Source: Seison nebaliae (lineage: Eukaryota > Rotifera > Pararotatoria > Seisonacea > Seisonidae). From it: a DNA stretch of 64,000 bases. The DNA lies in assembly GCA_023231475.1 (NCBI GenBank), contig JALJEE010002408.1:39754-103753 (forward strand), in the 5' to 3' direction. Below are positions 53,872 to 64,000 of the stretch, piece by piece. Position 1 is the stretch's first letter; every line of letters begins with the position of its first letter. Made by a program: the position numbers and the translations under genes. The notes beneath the pieces are model-generated. The model was not told the DNA's origin, made no database searches, and saw only the letters and a program-made list of their open reading frames with translations.

Positions 53872-56287
53872 ATGAAGTCTATTTTGTCAAATTCGAGGAA
53901 GAGTCCATATGGCGATGAAGAACGATTAATCAATGAGATGAATAATGACGATCATCAAACCACACCGATTATAAGAGATCGATTGAGACGCATATCAACT
54001 CAGGATGATACTCAAAGGTTTATCTAAATTGAATTAAGAATATTTATTTACTTATTTCAGTATTATGTCAATGGGTGTTCAATCACATTTATGCTCCCAA
54101 GATCGAGATAAGATCCAGAACAAAATCATCCGAATGGTACAAGGACAAGTGTCACATATCCGTCGATCATTCTATCTATTGAGTGGATTTGATATGATTC
54201 TCTTTCTAATTTTATGGTTAATGAAATGTGCCGTTTATTTAACTTTTTTTCCGTTGCATATGATATTCTGTTGTTAGATTTCTGGTAAGCCGATATATAC
54301 GGTGATTGTGGAAGAAGTGGTGCATTATGATGTTAAACGATCGACATTCGATTTATTGGTTAATTTCTATCGGCCTCAAAAAAGTTCGTTGACTCATCTC
54401 CTTTAGATTTTATCGATTTTCAGATTTTCTCTATTGATGGCTGGTTATGGTTGTATGAAGACATCACAAGTATGGATCGTTGCTGTTACTATTTAATTAA
54501 CTTTTTTAAAATTAATTTAAATAATTAAATTTAAATTCTTTTTAATATTTTATTTGTAAAGGTTTCTACAATTCTCACCAATGGATCATGTGTCTTCAAA
54601 ATAGTCATGATAAGTGTTTAAAATTAAAAATTTTTGTTTATTAAATTTCACATTCCATTCTCTAATAGAGATCCCATTCAGATCCGTTGTTAATGGTGTT
54701 GGTGTTGTTGATAATATTTTGTTCGTTCATTATCTCATGGGTGGAATTGTGGTTCTTCGGATTTCGCGTTCTACCAACAGAAACAAAATTCAAATCGAAA
54801 CGTTTACTTTTTTCCTTCTTCTACTTTTCATCAAACGGTCACGTCCTGACTTTCCTTTTCTATTAAATTCACTTCATTTTCCATTGGAAATTCTTTTTAA
54901 TAGTTTTCCGTTTTAATTGTTTGTCCTCCCTTTCTTTTCACATTCAGTTCGTTCGGATCCACTACTTCGTGAATATTTCAATTATATTAATTGGCGTTTA
55001 AACGCCGATCCAGCTACTTTAGCAGTCTATAATACATTTGGTATCATCCCATCCGTTGAACAGAATCACGGAATTAATCTTCCTTTCAATCGGTCACGTC
55101 AACACAGTCAATTACATTCGGAACCACTTCCTGAAACGTTGGGCTCTACTTGCGAACGTCTCAGAAGACAGCGGTTTCCTGAACTCAGTGGTTAGTTTTA
55201 GGCTCATCTGAAATGACAATCAATTTTATTCTGATTCAAAAAAGCCAATTCTGATACAGAGGATGAAGCTGGTGACCGGTATAAGACACCTTTGAATGAA
55301 ATGGCACCAAACGCTGTGAAAGAAACATTATCTGTCGATGACATTGCCTTTGCAAGATTCGCTACTGAAGCTACGAATAAATTAGGAACGTTAATCGATA
55401 TTGACAAAACAGGTCATCGTATCCATAAACAGAACACATTGGATGGTTGGACAATAACGAAGAATATTGATAACGATACTGTTTATACAAAAATCATAAA
55501 AAAGCGAAAAGTGATCCGATTAGAGAGTGTGATCAATTGTTCTCCTTTTCAGTTATTTACCATTTTATTCACTGAAATCGATCAAATGCCATATTGGAAT
55601 CCCAATATTTCAAAAGCACGTATTTTAAGAAAACTTGATGATTCCACTGTCATCACTTATACGGTAGCGAAAGAAGCTCTCAATGGAACGATTAGTGCTC
55701 GTGATTTTGTCACAATTAATCAATACGTCGCTTATCCGCCGTCCAATCAAGATACTTTCGCTTATCTCTTATCTGGTATGAGTATTACACATCCTGAATT
55801 CCCTCCAGTTAAAAATACGACTCGTGGAATAACTCATCCTTCAGGTTATGCCATTGCTCGTTTAGGACAACCGAAAGAACATATAATTGATGAAACGGCT
55901 CATTTTGAACGAGCTGATGAACCGCCTGATTCTGACGAAGAAGAAATTCCTGATAACGAACAATATGATGATGATGATGATACATCAACTATTCCCAGAT
56001 TGTTTAATGCAGAAAAACGTTCTGAACGTATTCCAAGGAAACGAGGAAAAGGAAAAGGAAAATTATCGAGACATCTTACTCGATTGACAGATAACGAGAA
56101 TAATAATGCTCGATTAAGTATCAAACGAATCGAACCAACTCAACGATCTTTATTGATATCAATAGTGAATGTTGATTTGAGAGGATGGTTACCTCAAACA
56201 CTCGTCGACAAAGCATTAATTGGTAATCAATTAGATTTTGCAAAGAATTTAAGAACTTATATTAAGAAGAAATATAGTTATACTTGA
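53872..56287 (+). CDS. STARD3: STARD3/MLN64 homologue (MENTAL + START domains)
   Basis: Eight exons: 53872-54017, 54061-54232, 54278-54372, 54424-54484, 54562-54603, 54669-54801, 54948-55190, 55245-56287; 644 residues with agreeing phases. Exons 2-6 encode the four-helix MENTAL domain (LLSGFDMILFLILWLMKC, YDVKRSTFDLLVNFYRFSLL, QVWIVAVSTIL, FIISWVELWFFGFRVLP). Exon 8 encodes START (GWTITKNIDNDTVYTKI, QMPYWNPNISKARIL, VDLRGWLPQTLVDKALI). STARD3 moves sterol between the ER and late endosomes. Intron 3 begins with GC, not GT, in the only model that keeps the MENTAL frame. The exon 5 donor is weak. An acidic/basic insertion of about 75 residues (DSDEEEIPDNEQYDDDDDT, then RKRGKGKGK) interrupts START before its last strands. 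The 3' end overlaps the convergent gene. Confidence 0.85.
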
Positions 56288-58998
56288 GAATCCGTCCTCG
56301 ATGTACTTCTACGATTCTCTTCATTCAACGGATCGATTTCAATCAATTTCTCATTTAAACGTTTACTCCATATCGATCTTTCATCCACCGAATTTATCTG
56401 TATAACATAAAGAAGAATACAAGAATGTTATCATGCAATTTTCCATTTTTATCACAACAGATAATACAAATTTATTCCAACAACCATATTTGACATTTGA
56501 AAATTTATTTATTTTTTAATCATTCCACCATCACAATTGCATTTGATTTAGAAACAAATCTAATTTTTATTCTAACTTCGTAACTTATTCTTAATAAACC
56601 ACTGTGTTTCTCCATTTGTTGCTCTTTTTGCCATTCGATTATCTCATGAAATATTTTAATGGATTCTTCACTCAACTTATTCGAATCGACCACCAAATGC
56701 AACAAACAATAATTACCTAATAACAATAACAAAGGTAATAAAACATGAAAATTTTGTCAATTCTTCTTCTAATAACCAGCGACGTACATTTTTCCATTCT
56801 CACTTTGAGCATTGGGATCTGTAATAACAAATTCCATTTCCGTTCCATATGATTTTTTGTCCTTAAAAAAAAACCATTTTCATTAAAGTTTTCAATGAAA
56901 TTTAACTCGAATTTTCTTCGACGATTCCACACGTTGTGATGAATGAATATTTCTCTTATTCGTCACTTTCGCTAAACTGGCGGTGGATTGATTTAATGAT
57001 GAACCGGTATTCGATTTTTTATTTCCAACATCTTTCCTCGAACTCTCCGCATTCTATGGCAATCGATAAGAAAATTTTAAAATGAAAAGAAAAACTTTAG
57101 TTGTCGGCTTTTTTGATTGTTGAGTACTGGCTTTGGAAGCAGCTCCAACTTTCCTCATGCTGCTGATTGGACGATCGGTAGGATTTCCAGTAACTTTCTT
57201 ATGTGGAATTGTTGATGATGATAATTTAGTAACAACGTCCTGAGTTTGATTCAAAAGATATTGATGAACATCTGTCGTCCATAATAACTTTCGTCTTTTC
57301 ACTAATTCTTTGTGAGTTAAAGGAAATTTTGTTAGAATTTGGAAAAGGTATCGTATCGATAAGTCAGTTAATTCGTTATCAGCAAGATTGAGAGAGACTA
57401 ATGTTCTGTTAAATTTTAAAGAGTCAAAGATCTTTATTGTCTGTTCGTCACCTATTTTATTTCCGGTGAGATCGAGACTTATTATTTTTGTAAATGCAGA
57501 ATTTTCCGGATGACCGATACGTCCTGCTATTTCACTCACCGCTTCCCGATTCAAACGACAGAACCTTAACGACAAATGGGAAATCCTGTAAAATGTTTGA
57601 AGAAAATATAGTTTTTTTTTTAGAATTTAAGAAAAAAACGTTAATTGTTGTGGTAGCATTATATGAAAATCTTGATTTGGTAAGGGATTATTATCAAAAT
57701 TTAAACGCTTCAATGACTTACATTCAATCAAGACATCTGATAACAATTTTAGTAGTTCCGTGTTGAAGTTATTATTCCAGAAACTTTTGTTCCAATTGGA
57801 AATTAATTAAAAGAACAGAAAAAAGTCGAACTATAATTCCGTTAAATGTTTTGCAGCAGACAAACAATTTTTAAGTATTTCCATAATCGAAACATCAATT
57901 TTCCAATCTATAATTCAATCGGACGAATATTTGAACAATAACATATTCTTTAACTTTTTATATGGAGTGCCGATAAGTGTTCAATTTTATTCACCACATC
58001 AATGGAAATAGACACTCGCGGTTTTATGTATTCATTGGTCGATTCTAAGATGAAAGTATTTAAATGATTCTCATCAAAATCTGTTTGAAGAATATTGACG
58101 AATTGTTAATATATAATAATTTAAATTGAACTTTCTGGTTCTTTTATTTCATTTTGACGAACAGTACTTGAAGACTTTATTGTCTTTTCACTACTCTTCA
58201 TTTCACTTCCTATCAAATAAATTACGATTATATGACAACTAAATAATGTAACTTTGAGATTTTTCTGACAATTTAACAGGTTCATCTTCAACAGTTTCCG
58301 TGAACTTCAATTCTTTTTTCTTTTTTTGATTTTTCATTTTAATGACAGGAAGCAAAAACGGATTATTCGCAATTTCAGGTAACAGTTTCAATTTCAATTC
58401 TCTCAACGGTTCTATGGGCGATAGATCTTCATATGGATTTCGATGTTCATATTTAGGGACGAAGTTATACAAATTTTTCAAGGGATGACTCTCCAAATGC
58501 TTTTTGAATGAATTCTGAATAAGATGAATATATTACATTGAGAAATGGAAAAATCATAGTAACATTTATATTGATCATGAAAGGCATTGAATCTGCTGAT
58601 TCAGAGAAAGTCAATTTGTCTGAGAGTATTTTCTCAAATACTTCCTCTTCGTCTTTTATTTGAATAACGGGATTCTTATTGGTATTACTACCACCTGTTG
58701 GAGGAGGAACTGATGGGGGTTGTAATGCCGATAAATTTTTCTTATTAAGCTGATCCATTTGTGAACGACGATCTCTTTGAACAACGGGAGGAATATAAAT
58801 TAAATTTTTCCTTTTCCCCAATGCTTCGAAGTCGTCTGCAAATCGTCCAGAACAAATATATTGTCCATCTAAAAATGTTAAGAAGGAATATTATTAAAAA
58901 ATTTTCAATTGAAAACTCTCATCAACAGATTCGATATCTTCAAATATTTCCGATGTTTCACTAATAGGTCGAATTAAAATATCGGGGACGATATTCAT
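56278..58998 (-). CDS. LRRC71-like leucine-rich repeat protein
   Basis: Twelve exons in transcript order: 58917-58998, 58564-58868, 58253-58514, 58132-58209, 57955-58080, 57832-57907, 57640-57783, 57096-57585, 56907-57053, 56777-56861, 56577-56716, 56278-56397. Phases agree throughout; 684 residues. Leucine-rich repeats begin near 300 (LTELYFWNNNF, LKRLNFDNNPL, LSLRFCRLN, IISLDLTGNKIGD, LVSLNLADNELTD), then FPLTHKELVKRRKLL and a Ser/Lys-rich linker. After that linker a last repeat-like block follows (GNYCLLHLVVDSNKLSEE). The overall plan resembles LRRC71, a vertebrate protein linked to cilia; that assignment is from memory of its pattern and is tentative. The final exon is supported by a TTATACAG acceptor. 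It ends 10 bases inside the STARD3 coding sequence on the other strand. Confidence 0.65.
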
Positions 58999-60924
58999 TG
59001 TTTTAAAAAAAGAAAAATTTGACAGGAGAAAATTTTCAGAAAAGTTATAGACAAGGAAGCACAATGAATTATATATGGACGAGAAGGATTAATTGTTATA
59101 ATTAGAATGTAAATAGAAATCGAACAAATGCAATTTTATGGGAATCAACGGAAAGAAGATGAATAGTAGGGAAATATTTAAACCTTTCTCCAGGTGATTT
59201 GTGGTGCCACTTTCTAATCGATCACCATCCCCTTTGTCTTTCAGCGCTTTCTCCAACTTCTTCAAATTTTTTACCTTTTTCACTGAACTGAAATAATCAA
59301 AATAATTAATAAATTGTAGTTGATGATGACATGATGGAACCTCATGATTATTAACACCCTACCGATTATATCCTTGCTACTTTTCTAATGACATGCGACA
59401 TACGAGATTTTATTCTAATTCTTTTTTGTTTATATTTTTTTCATTTAACAATAACTTTCATCTGATATGTTTTCGTTGCCTTGACGACACACGAATAAAA
59501 CTTCTCTTTCATACACATAGCCGATGTTAATAGATCTCTGAGAATTGAGTGAAATTGAGTGGCAAATTTGATAAATTCACTTTAAGCTATTATATAATTA
59601 ACTCCGTTGTAGAATGTGATTGTATGTGTGTGCTATTAGTGAAGTTATCACAGCATTTACTGCCTAATTGTCATTTAAACTTTTGTAACAGTTACTGCAG
59701 GCACGTTCAAAATATACTTCATTTAAGTTCATATGAAAATTTCTCAAACGAATAGGCACGTTCCTTTAAAACTAAATCGCCATTATGATTGTTCATTAAA
59801 AAAGATTTATTTCTTTAACATTTATCTTAATGATAAGCAACCTTATCTAATGATAATAATATCTCCATATAAAAGGTTATGAAATCGTTTCTAAAAGACA
59901 ACCTTACAAACATCTCGGTGATTCCATTCGATTGAAGTTTATTTGTATGTTACCAATTTTTGGAATGTTCATATAATTGGACAAATAAAAATGAAATATA
60001 GTTCCACAACGACGGAAATGTTAGAATTGGTTCAACAAGAACTTTAAATGTGGAAACATAAACGTCTTAAATGTGTAATAAAGATCCCTCCTTATCCGAC
60101 TGCAAAAGCTGCAGGTTTTTTTTTGTGATTTATGAATGGAATTTAATGAACTGTGAAATGGATAAATTTCCATTTAATTTATTGTCTAACCTTTTCATTT
60201 GTTAACGTCTTCTTGTTTTCGAAATTGAATTATTCCTATCGAATATGTAAATCGAATTACAATTAATGTTTCGGAATGTGTCGAATTACCTTTCAGGCTA
60301 GAAAAGGAGGAGGATATACAGTTAATTTTATTCTTAGTCGATGCTAAGAAAGTTTCTAATAAAAATATGCTGTTGGCATTATTAAAAGGTATATGTCCTC
60401 TTTTTAGGTTGTTTGCTGACGCAACTTATGTTTACATATCACGTCTTCCGATCCTATAGAAAGAGAGGAATTAATTGATTCGATCAAAATCATTCTACAC
60501 ATTTTATTTTCCTACTTATCTGATTAATAAACAAAATTGTTGTGAAATTATTCAGTAAGTGAAATTCAACTTTACCACTTAAAAAAGTTAATAATTTCAT
60601 ATAGCAAGATGCCTTGAACTAATTTCCAACGACTAACGTCGTGAATTTTTAATTTTTATTTATCAACTACCCTAGAGGGATTTACATTTACCACAAAAAA
60701 AAAAAATAATTTCCAATAATTCAATTAGAATTTCGATTTTGTTTTTCAAAAATTAAACTTTTGAGCAGAATTTCATGAAAAATAAGTAGAATTTCAATAT
60801 TCCTATCATTTATACTGCGAAGAACTATAACTAAATTTAGTATAGGAAATTTTGAAGAAATTATATATTCATTTTATGTTTAAACATTTTATCAAACATT
60901 TTATAATTCGTTCAGTAGTTCTAA
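58999..60924. other. Intergenic; one exon-like stretch
   Basis: About 1.9 kb, AT-rich. On the - strand 59182-59297 follows a good acceptor (TTATTTCAG) and encodes a Lys-rich helix (KKVKNLKKLEKALKDKGDGD) ending at a G|GTTTAA donor. No downstream acceptor was found before the LRR gene start, so it stays an orphan exon candidate. No tRNA or other RNA gene was recognised in the remainder. Confidence 0.35.
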
Positions 60925-61503
60925 CTAAATGTTGCGTTGCAACAATCTTTCTGGGGTTCTGAAATCCAATGGAAGTTGATCTTCCGTATAATTGATATCC
61001 GTGAAATATATTCTTCTCAATCGACAATTGGCATGGATTTTGATATTATATGTTTCGATGTATCGAGTACCGTATGCACGTCGAGTTAAATCGCATAAAT
61101 CGAATTGAAGCTTATTCCAACCTGGATCCAGTCTCATCGGAATATTACAAATGAATTCACTCACTTTCGTGCAACGTTGGAATGTGGACGCTTTGAATCG
61201 CCGTCGAATATCTTTACTATCAACGATAGTTATTTCGAAAGTAAAATATTTATTAAGATTCTTTACAATCATTGAAAAATGTGGCAATTTGATAGCTAAA
61301 GATGTCTTGGCACAGCGAGGCGTGCTAATATATGTTGTACTCACATTGGTACTGCATATTTCTATAACTAATGACTGTAAGTCATTATCAGTAATTCGCT
61401 TTACGTAACCATCTCTTACGCACGTTGCCCAGATATGTAAAGGTTTACTACCAACTGAATACAAAATAGACAGACAGCCAGATTGGAATGTATTCGCAAA
61501 CAT
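60925..61503 (-). CDS. CFAP20: CFAP20 (Bug22) axonemal/centriolar protein
   Basis: A single exon of 192 residues, the normal family length. It is conserved along its whole length: [73 protein letters not shown] and [16 protein letters not shown]20 is an inner-junction protein of doublet microtubules and also occurs at basal bodies, where it affects tubulin modification. The C-terminal 15 residues ([13 protein letters not shown]) are divergent, as is usual. Several positions are altered, with extra cysteines ([19 protein letters not shown]). Confidence 0.95.
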   Translation of the reverse strand: MFANTFQSGCLSILYSVGSKPLHIWATCVRDGYVKRITDNDLQSLVIEICSTNVSTTYISTPRCAKTSLAIKLPHFSMIVKNLNKYFTFEITIVDSKDIRRRFKASTFQRCTKVSEFICNIPMRLDPGWNKLQFDLCDLTRRAYGTRYIETYNIKIHANCRLRRIYFTDINYTEDQLPLDFRTPERLLQRNI

Positions 61504-63860
61504 TTCACAATTACTTATTTGAGTAGATTTACCTAAATATTTTGTTTTCGGTTTGGTTTATCAATGAATAATGCGCGTTTAATTTTTGCGCTTTATTAAT
61601 AACCGTTAAAGAGTACATATAAAACATACCAAATACTTATGCAGTATTAGTTCATTTTACACACTTGCACTCTCTACAAATGCAGTCTACGATTCTTATG
61701 ATAAATAAATTTCAGAATTTTTCTAATAATATTTTTTTCTATTTTAAAATTTTTCATCTCGACCATCAAAGTTATTTGCTGACATAAGCTCATGCCCATA
61801 CACTATCTTATTCGACAATTGCTCAAATTTTTTAAAATTATTCAGAAATGTGATTACTTGGAAAAGTTAAAAATTAGTGTGAAAATTTTAGATATCTGTT
61901 CTAGTATAATAAATATTATTGTGATTAAGATGTTTCGCAAAAAATACTTCACAAATTGGGATTGTACTTCAATAAATAATAAATTTAACAAAGTGAATTA
62001 ACGTGATGGTTATTTTGTTGCAAAATAATTTGAATGATACTACAGAAAATTCAGAGGCTCAATACATTTATGGTAGTTGCATATTAAATGATAAGGTCAT
62101 CCTCATCGATCTGGTTAATCGATCGAACTTTAATAAGTACTAGTATATTATAGTTAGTCCTAATTTAAAAGAACATTAAAATAAGGGGTAATCTTATTAA
62201 AGTTAAAATTTAAAATTTAATATTATCTATTTAAAGTTTTTAAAAGGATTTATTTGATTTATAAATCTGTTTTTTGTTGTTTTCGGTTGAAAACAAAGAA
62301 ATAATCGAGAATACTTTCAAGAGGAAAATAATCGACAATAAATAAGATACTAATCTTTTAAAGGATTAATCGGAAAATAAATTTAAAGAATTTAACGAAT
62401 AACAAAAGTAAATTTGACTAAGAAATTAGGAGTTATGCTTCATTGGTATAATATTAATTACAACACATCGTATTAAATTTGACATTTATTATTTTGATCA
62501 TTCTTCATCTACATCTTAACCATCAAATATTCATCGGCTAAATCGTTCTAATTTAATAAGTTTGTTTAATACATATAATCATCAACAGTTTTAACTTCTT
62601 TTATCTCTTTAAGAGATGAAACGAACAAGAAAGAACTTTATATATATTGGTTATGTTTAATTTTTGTTTAAGATAATCATTTTATATCTAAACAATTTAA
62701 GAAATAACTTATCAAACTTTTTAAAACATAGAATTAATCACATACTATTGACGAATGAGAATTATAAAATACATTTTAGTATAACTTTCCCCATTAGAAT
62801 ACCGGTTTAATATTTTGTTCTCTTAATCTTCGTACTAATTTTAAAATGTAACAACTTAACTTCTTCGAAAGTTGAGAAACTTCATATATTAAAGTTCCAT
62901 ATGTTTGTGGTATTAACTATGCAATATTGTTCATCATATTTTCCGAAAAAATAGTTTTATTTTCAAAACTTTCTGTTTTATTTTTTCACTTCAGTTATAA
63001 AAGTCAAATTTAGAATCACTGTTGGTTATTTTTGTATTATGGTTACGTTTTAAAGTCAAAAACGGAAAGTTTCCAATCGTGATTTGAAAGAAGATGAAAC
63101 ACAAAACCGAGATGAATAAATAGTTTTCTTCTTAATCGATAAGGTTATCTTGTAGCAATAAGCTATAAATGACTATCGATGATCATATCTTTGTATGAAA
63201 TAAATATTTCGATACGGCTTTCCGACTATGGATAGTTCTGAACCTGAATTGCGTATCTCCATTGTCATATTGGTTATAGAGATATTTAATTGTAATTGTT
63301 AACAATTGACAACTATATCCATTGAATTCATATGTCCATATAGAGCTTCGTTTTACATGTATACAAAACGAAGGAACATATGTTTTCTCCTTTTATATAC
63401 ATAAAGTTAATGTAAGTTCATCAAACGCGACAAATATATTAAATTAATTAATTTTCTTTTTAGAATTTCCGTTATGCTATAAGAATAAATATCAACAAAC
63501 TACTTACCGAATATATATCTGAAGAGAGAATATGTATGTCGGTTTTTATTAACCAAATCATTTAACCGTAATTTATTATTATAATAGAATAGTAGTCAAA
63601 ATAGTAGGATAAGAATTTTATTTCTAAATTTTTCACATAAATCTAATGATATTCCTCAAACAAATATTTCAATTTGATATTCGTAATCGTAAAATTCTAT
63701 CTACGCACATCTCGTCTTCTTGCTCGACCGGAATTCCCTCGATCAAGTACGATTTTTTGTTGACACCGAGGAAGACAATAATTTTTTCTCCCTTTTTCCA
63801 TGTTTATCCCGACGGGAATTCTAACTAATAAATAATAATAATCATTATTATTATTATCAT
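61504..63860. other. Gene-free AT-rich region
   Basis: About 2.36 kb. Only short open stretches without similarity are visible (for example + 61792-62001). No tRNA, no repeat array and no splice-linked coding exons were recognised. It likely includes CFAP20 upstream sequence. Confidence 0.5.
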
Positions 63861-64000
63861 ATACCGTCGTGTGGGGCAATTTAGGAAAGTGGGGCACATT
63901 GGGAAGAAACTTTTAAAACTTGTATTTAATGGGATTTTTTAAAGTCAATACCTATATAAATATATATCATTAGATAGCCCATTAAAAGTTCTACAGGTTA
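63861..64000. mobile_element. Possible DNA-transposon end, cut by window edge
   Basis: After a TTATTATTATCATA tract the sequence changes to CCGTCGTGTGGGGCA with a second GTGGGGCA 18 bases later (63871-63878 and 63889-63896). The abrupt rise in G, the preceding TATA and the paired short motif look like the terminal inverted repeat of a TA-target DNA transposon. The other end is outside the window, so this is a guess. Confidence 0.25.

Noticed and set aside
63646-63897. Two short opposing open frames near the end
   Set aside because: Low complexity (Asn/Tyr runs from TAT/AAT repeats) and no similarity.

Overview
The window is nuclear DNA of a small, AT-rich, gene-dense animal genome. Genes sit on both strands, most introns are only 40-60 bases and end in (T/A)-rich AG, and many genes have no intron. 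Trypsin-like proteases, a peritrophin-type chitin-binding protein, an egghead glycosyltransferase, a Notch-type receptor and a cytoplasmic essential myosin light chain point to an arthropod. The compactness and base composition fit an acariform mite best, but this is inference and no species is claimed. Exon structures were built by hand from splice sites, reading-frame continuity and family similarity.

Layout. 0.5-10.3 kb: a secreted CUB/EGF protein with a TFPP-rich linker, a PLAC8-like fragment flanked by two palindromes, a divergent rhodopsin-like GPCR and a short intronless Notch-like receptor. 10.3-21 kb: gene-poor, holding an unrecognised Ser/Thr-rich protein, a TOM1-type VHS/GAT sorting adaptor, a divergent TALE homeodomain protein and three dispersed copies of an apparently undescribed ~112-residue single-pass membrane protein, all with the same 8-codon first exon. 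21-25 kb: a surface/secreted cluster (C-type lectin-like protein, two trypsins, a peritrophin). 25-32 kb: a condensation-type acyltransferase, UMP-CMP kinase, egghead and mannose-6-phosphate isomerase. 32-46 kb: a small membrane protein, RanBPM, a six-exon FATP, RPS14, a Lys-rich protein, a membrane-anchored unknown, an unknown helical protein and myosin light chain. 47-61.5 kb: an HD-PTP/ALIX-like Bro1 protein with a Q/P repeat tail, an ELMO-domain protein, a STARD3/MLN64 homologue, an LRRC71-like LRR protein and CFAP20. The last 2.5 kb is gene-free and ends in what may be a transposon end.

Functional links. TOM1-like, the Bro1 protein and the STARD3 homologue are all endosomal factors. Mpi lies just downstream of egh in the same direction, and Mpi feeds the GDP-mannose pool that Egh uses. 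CFAP20 and the LRRC71-like gene are both cilium-associated families. Two convergent gene pairs overlap at their coding 3' ends. The most novel element is the three-copy small membrane protein family. Other observations worth checking are the short Notch, the homeodomain with an altered helix 3, a 3-base coding exon, a probable GC-AG intron and an acidic insertion inside a START domain.
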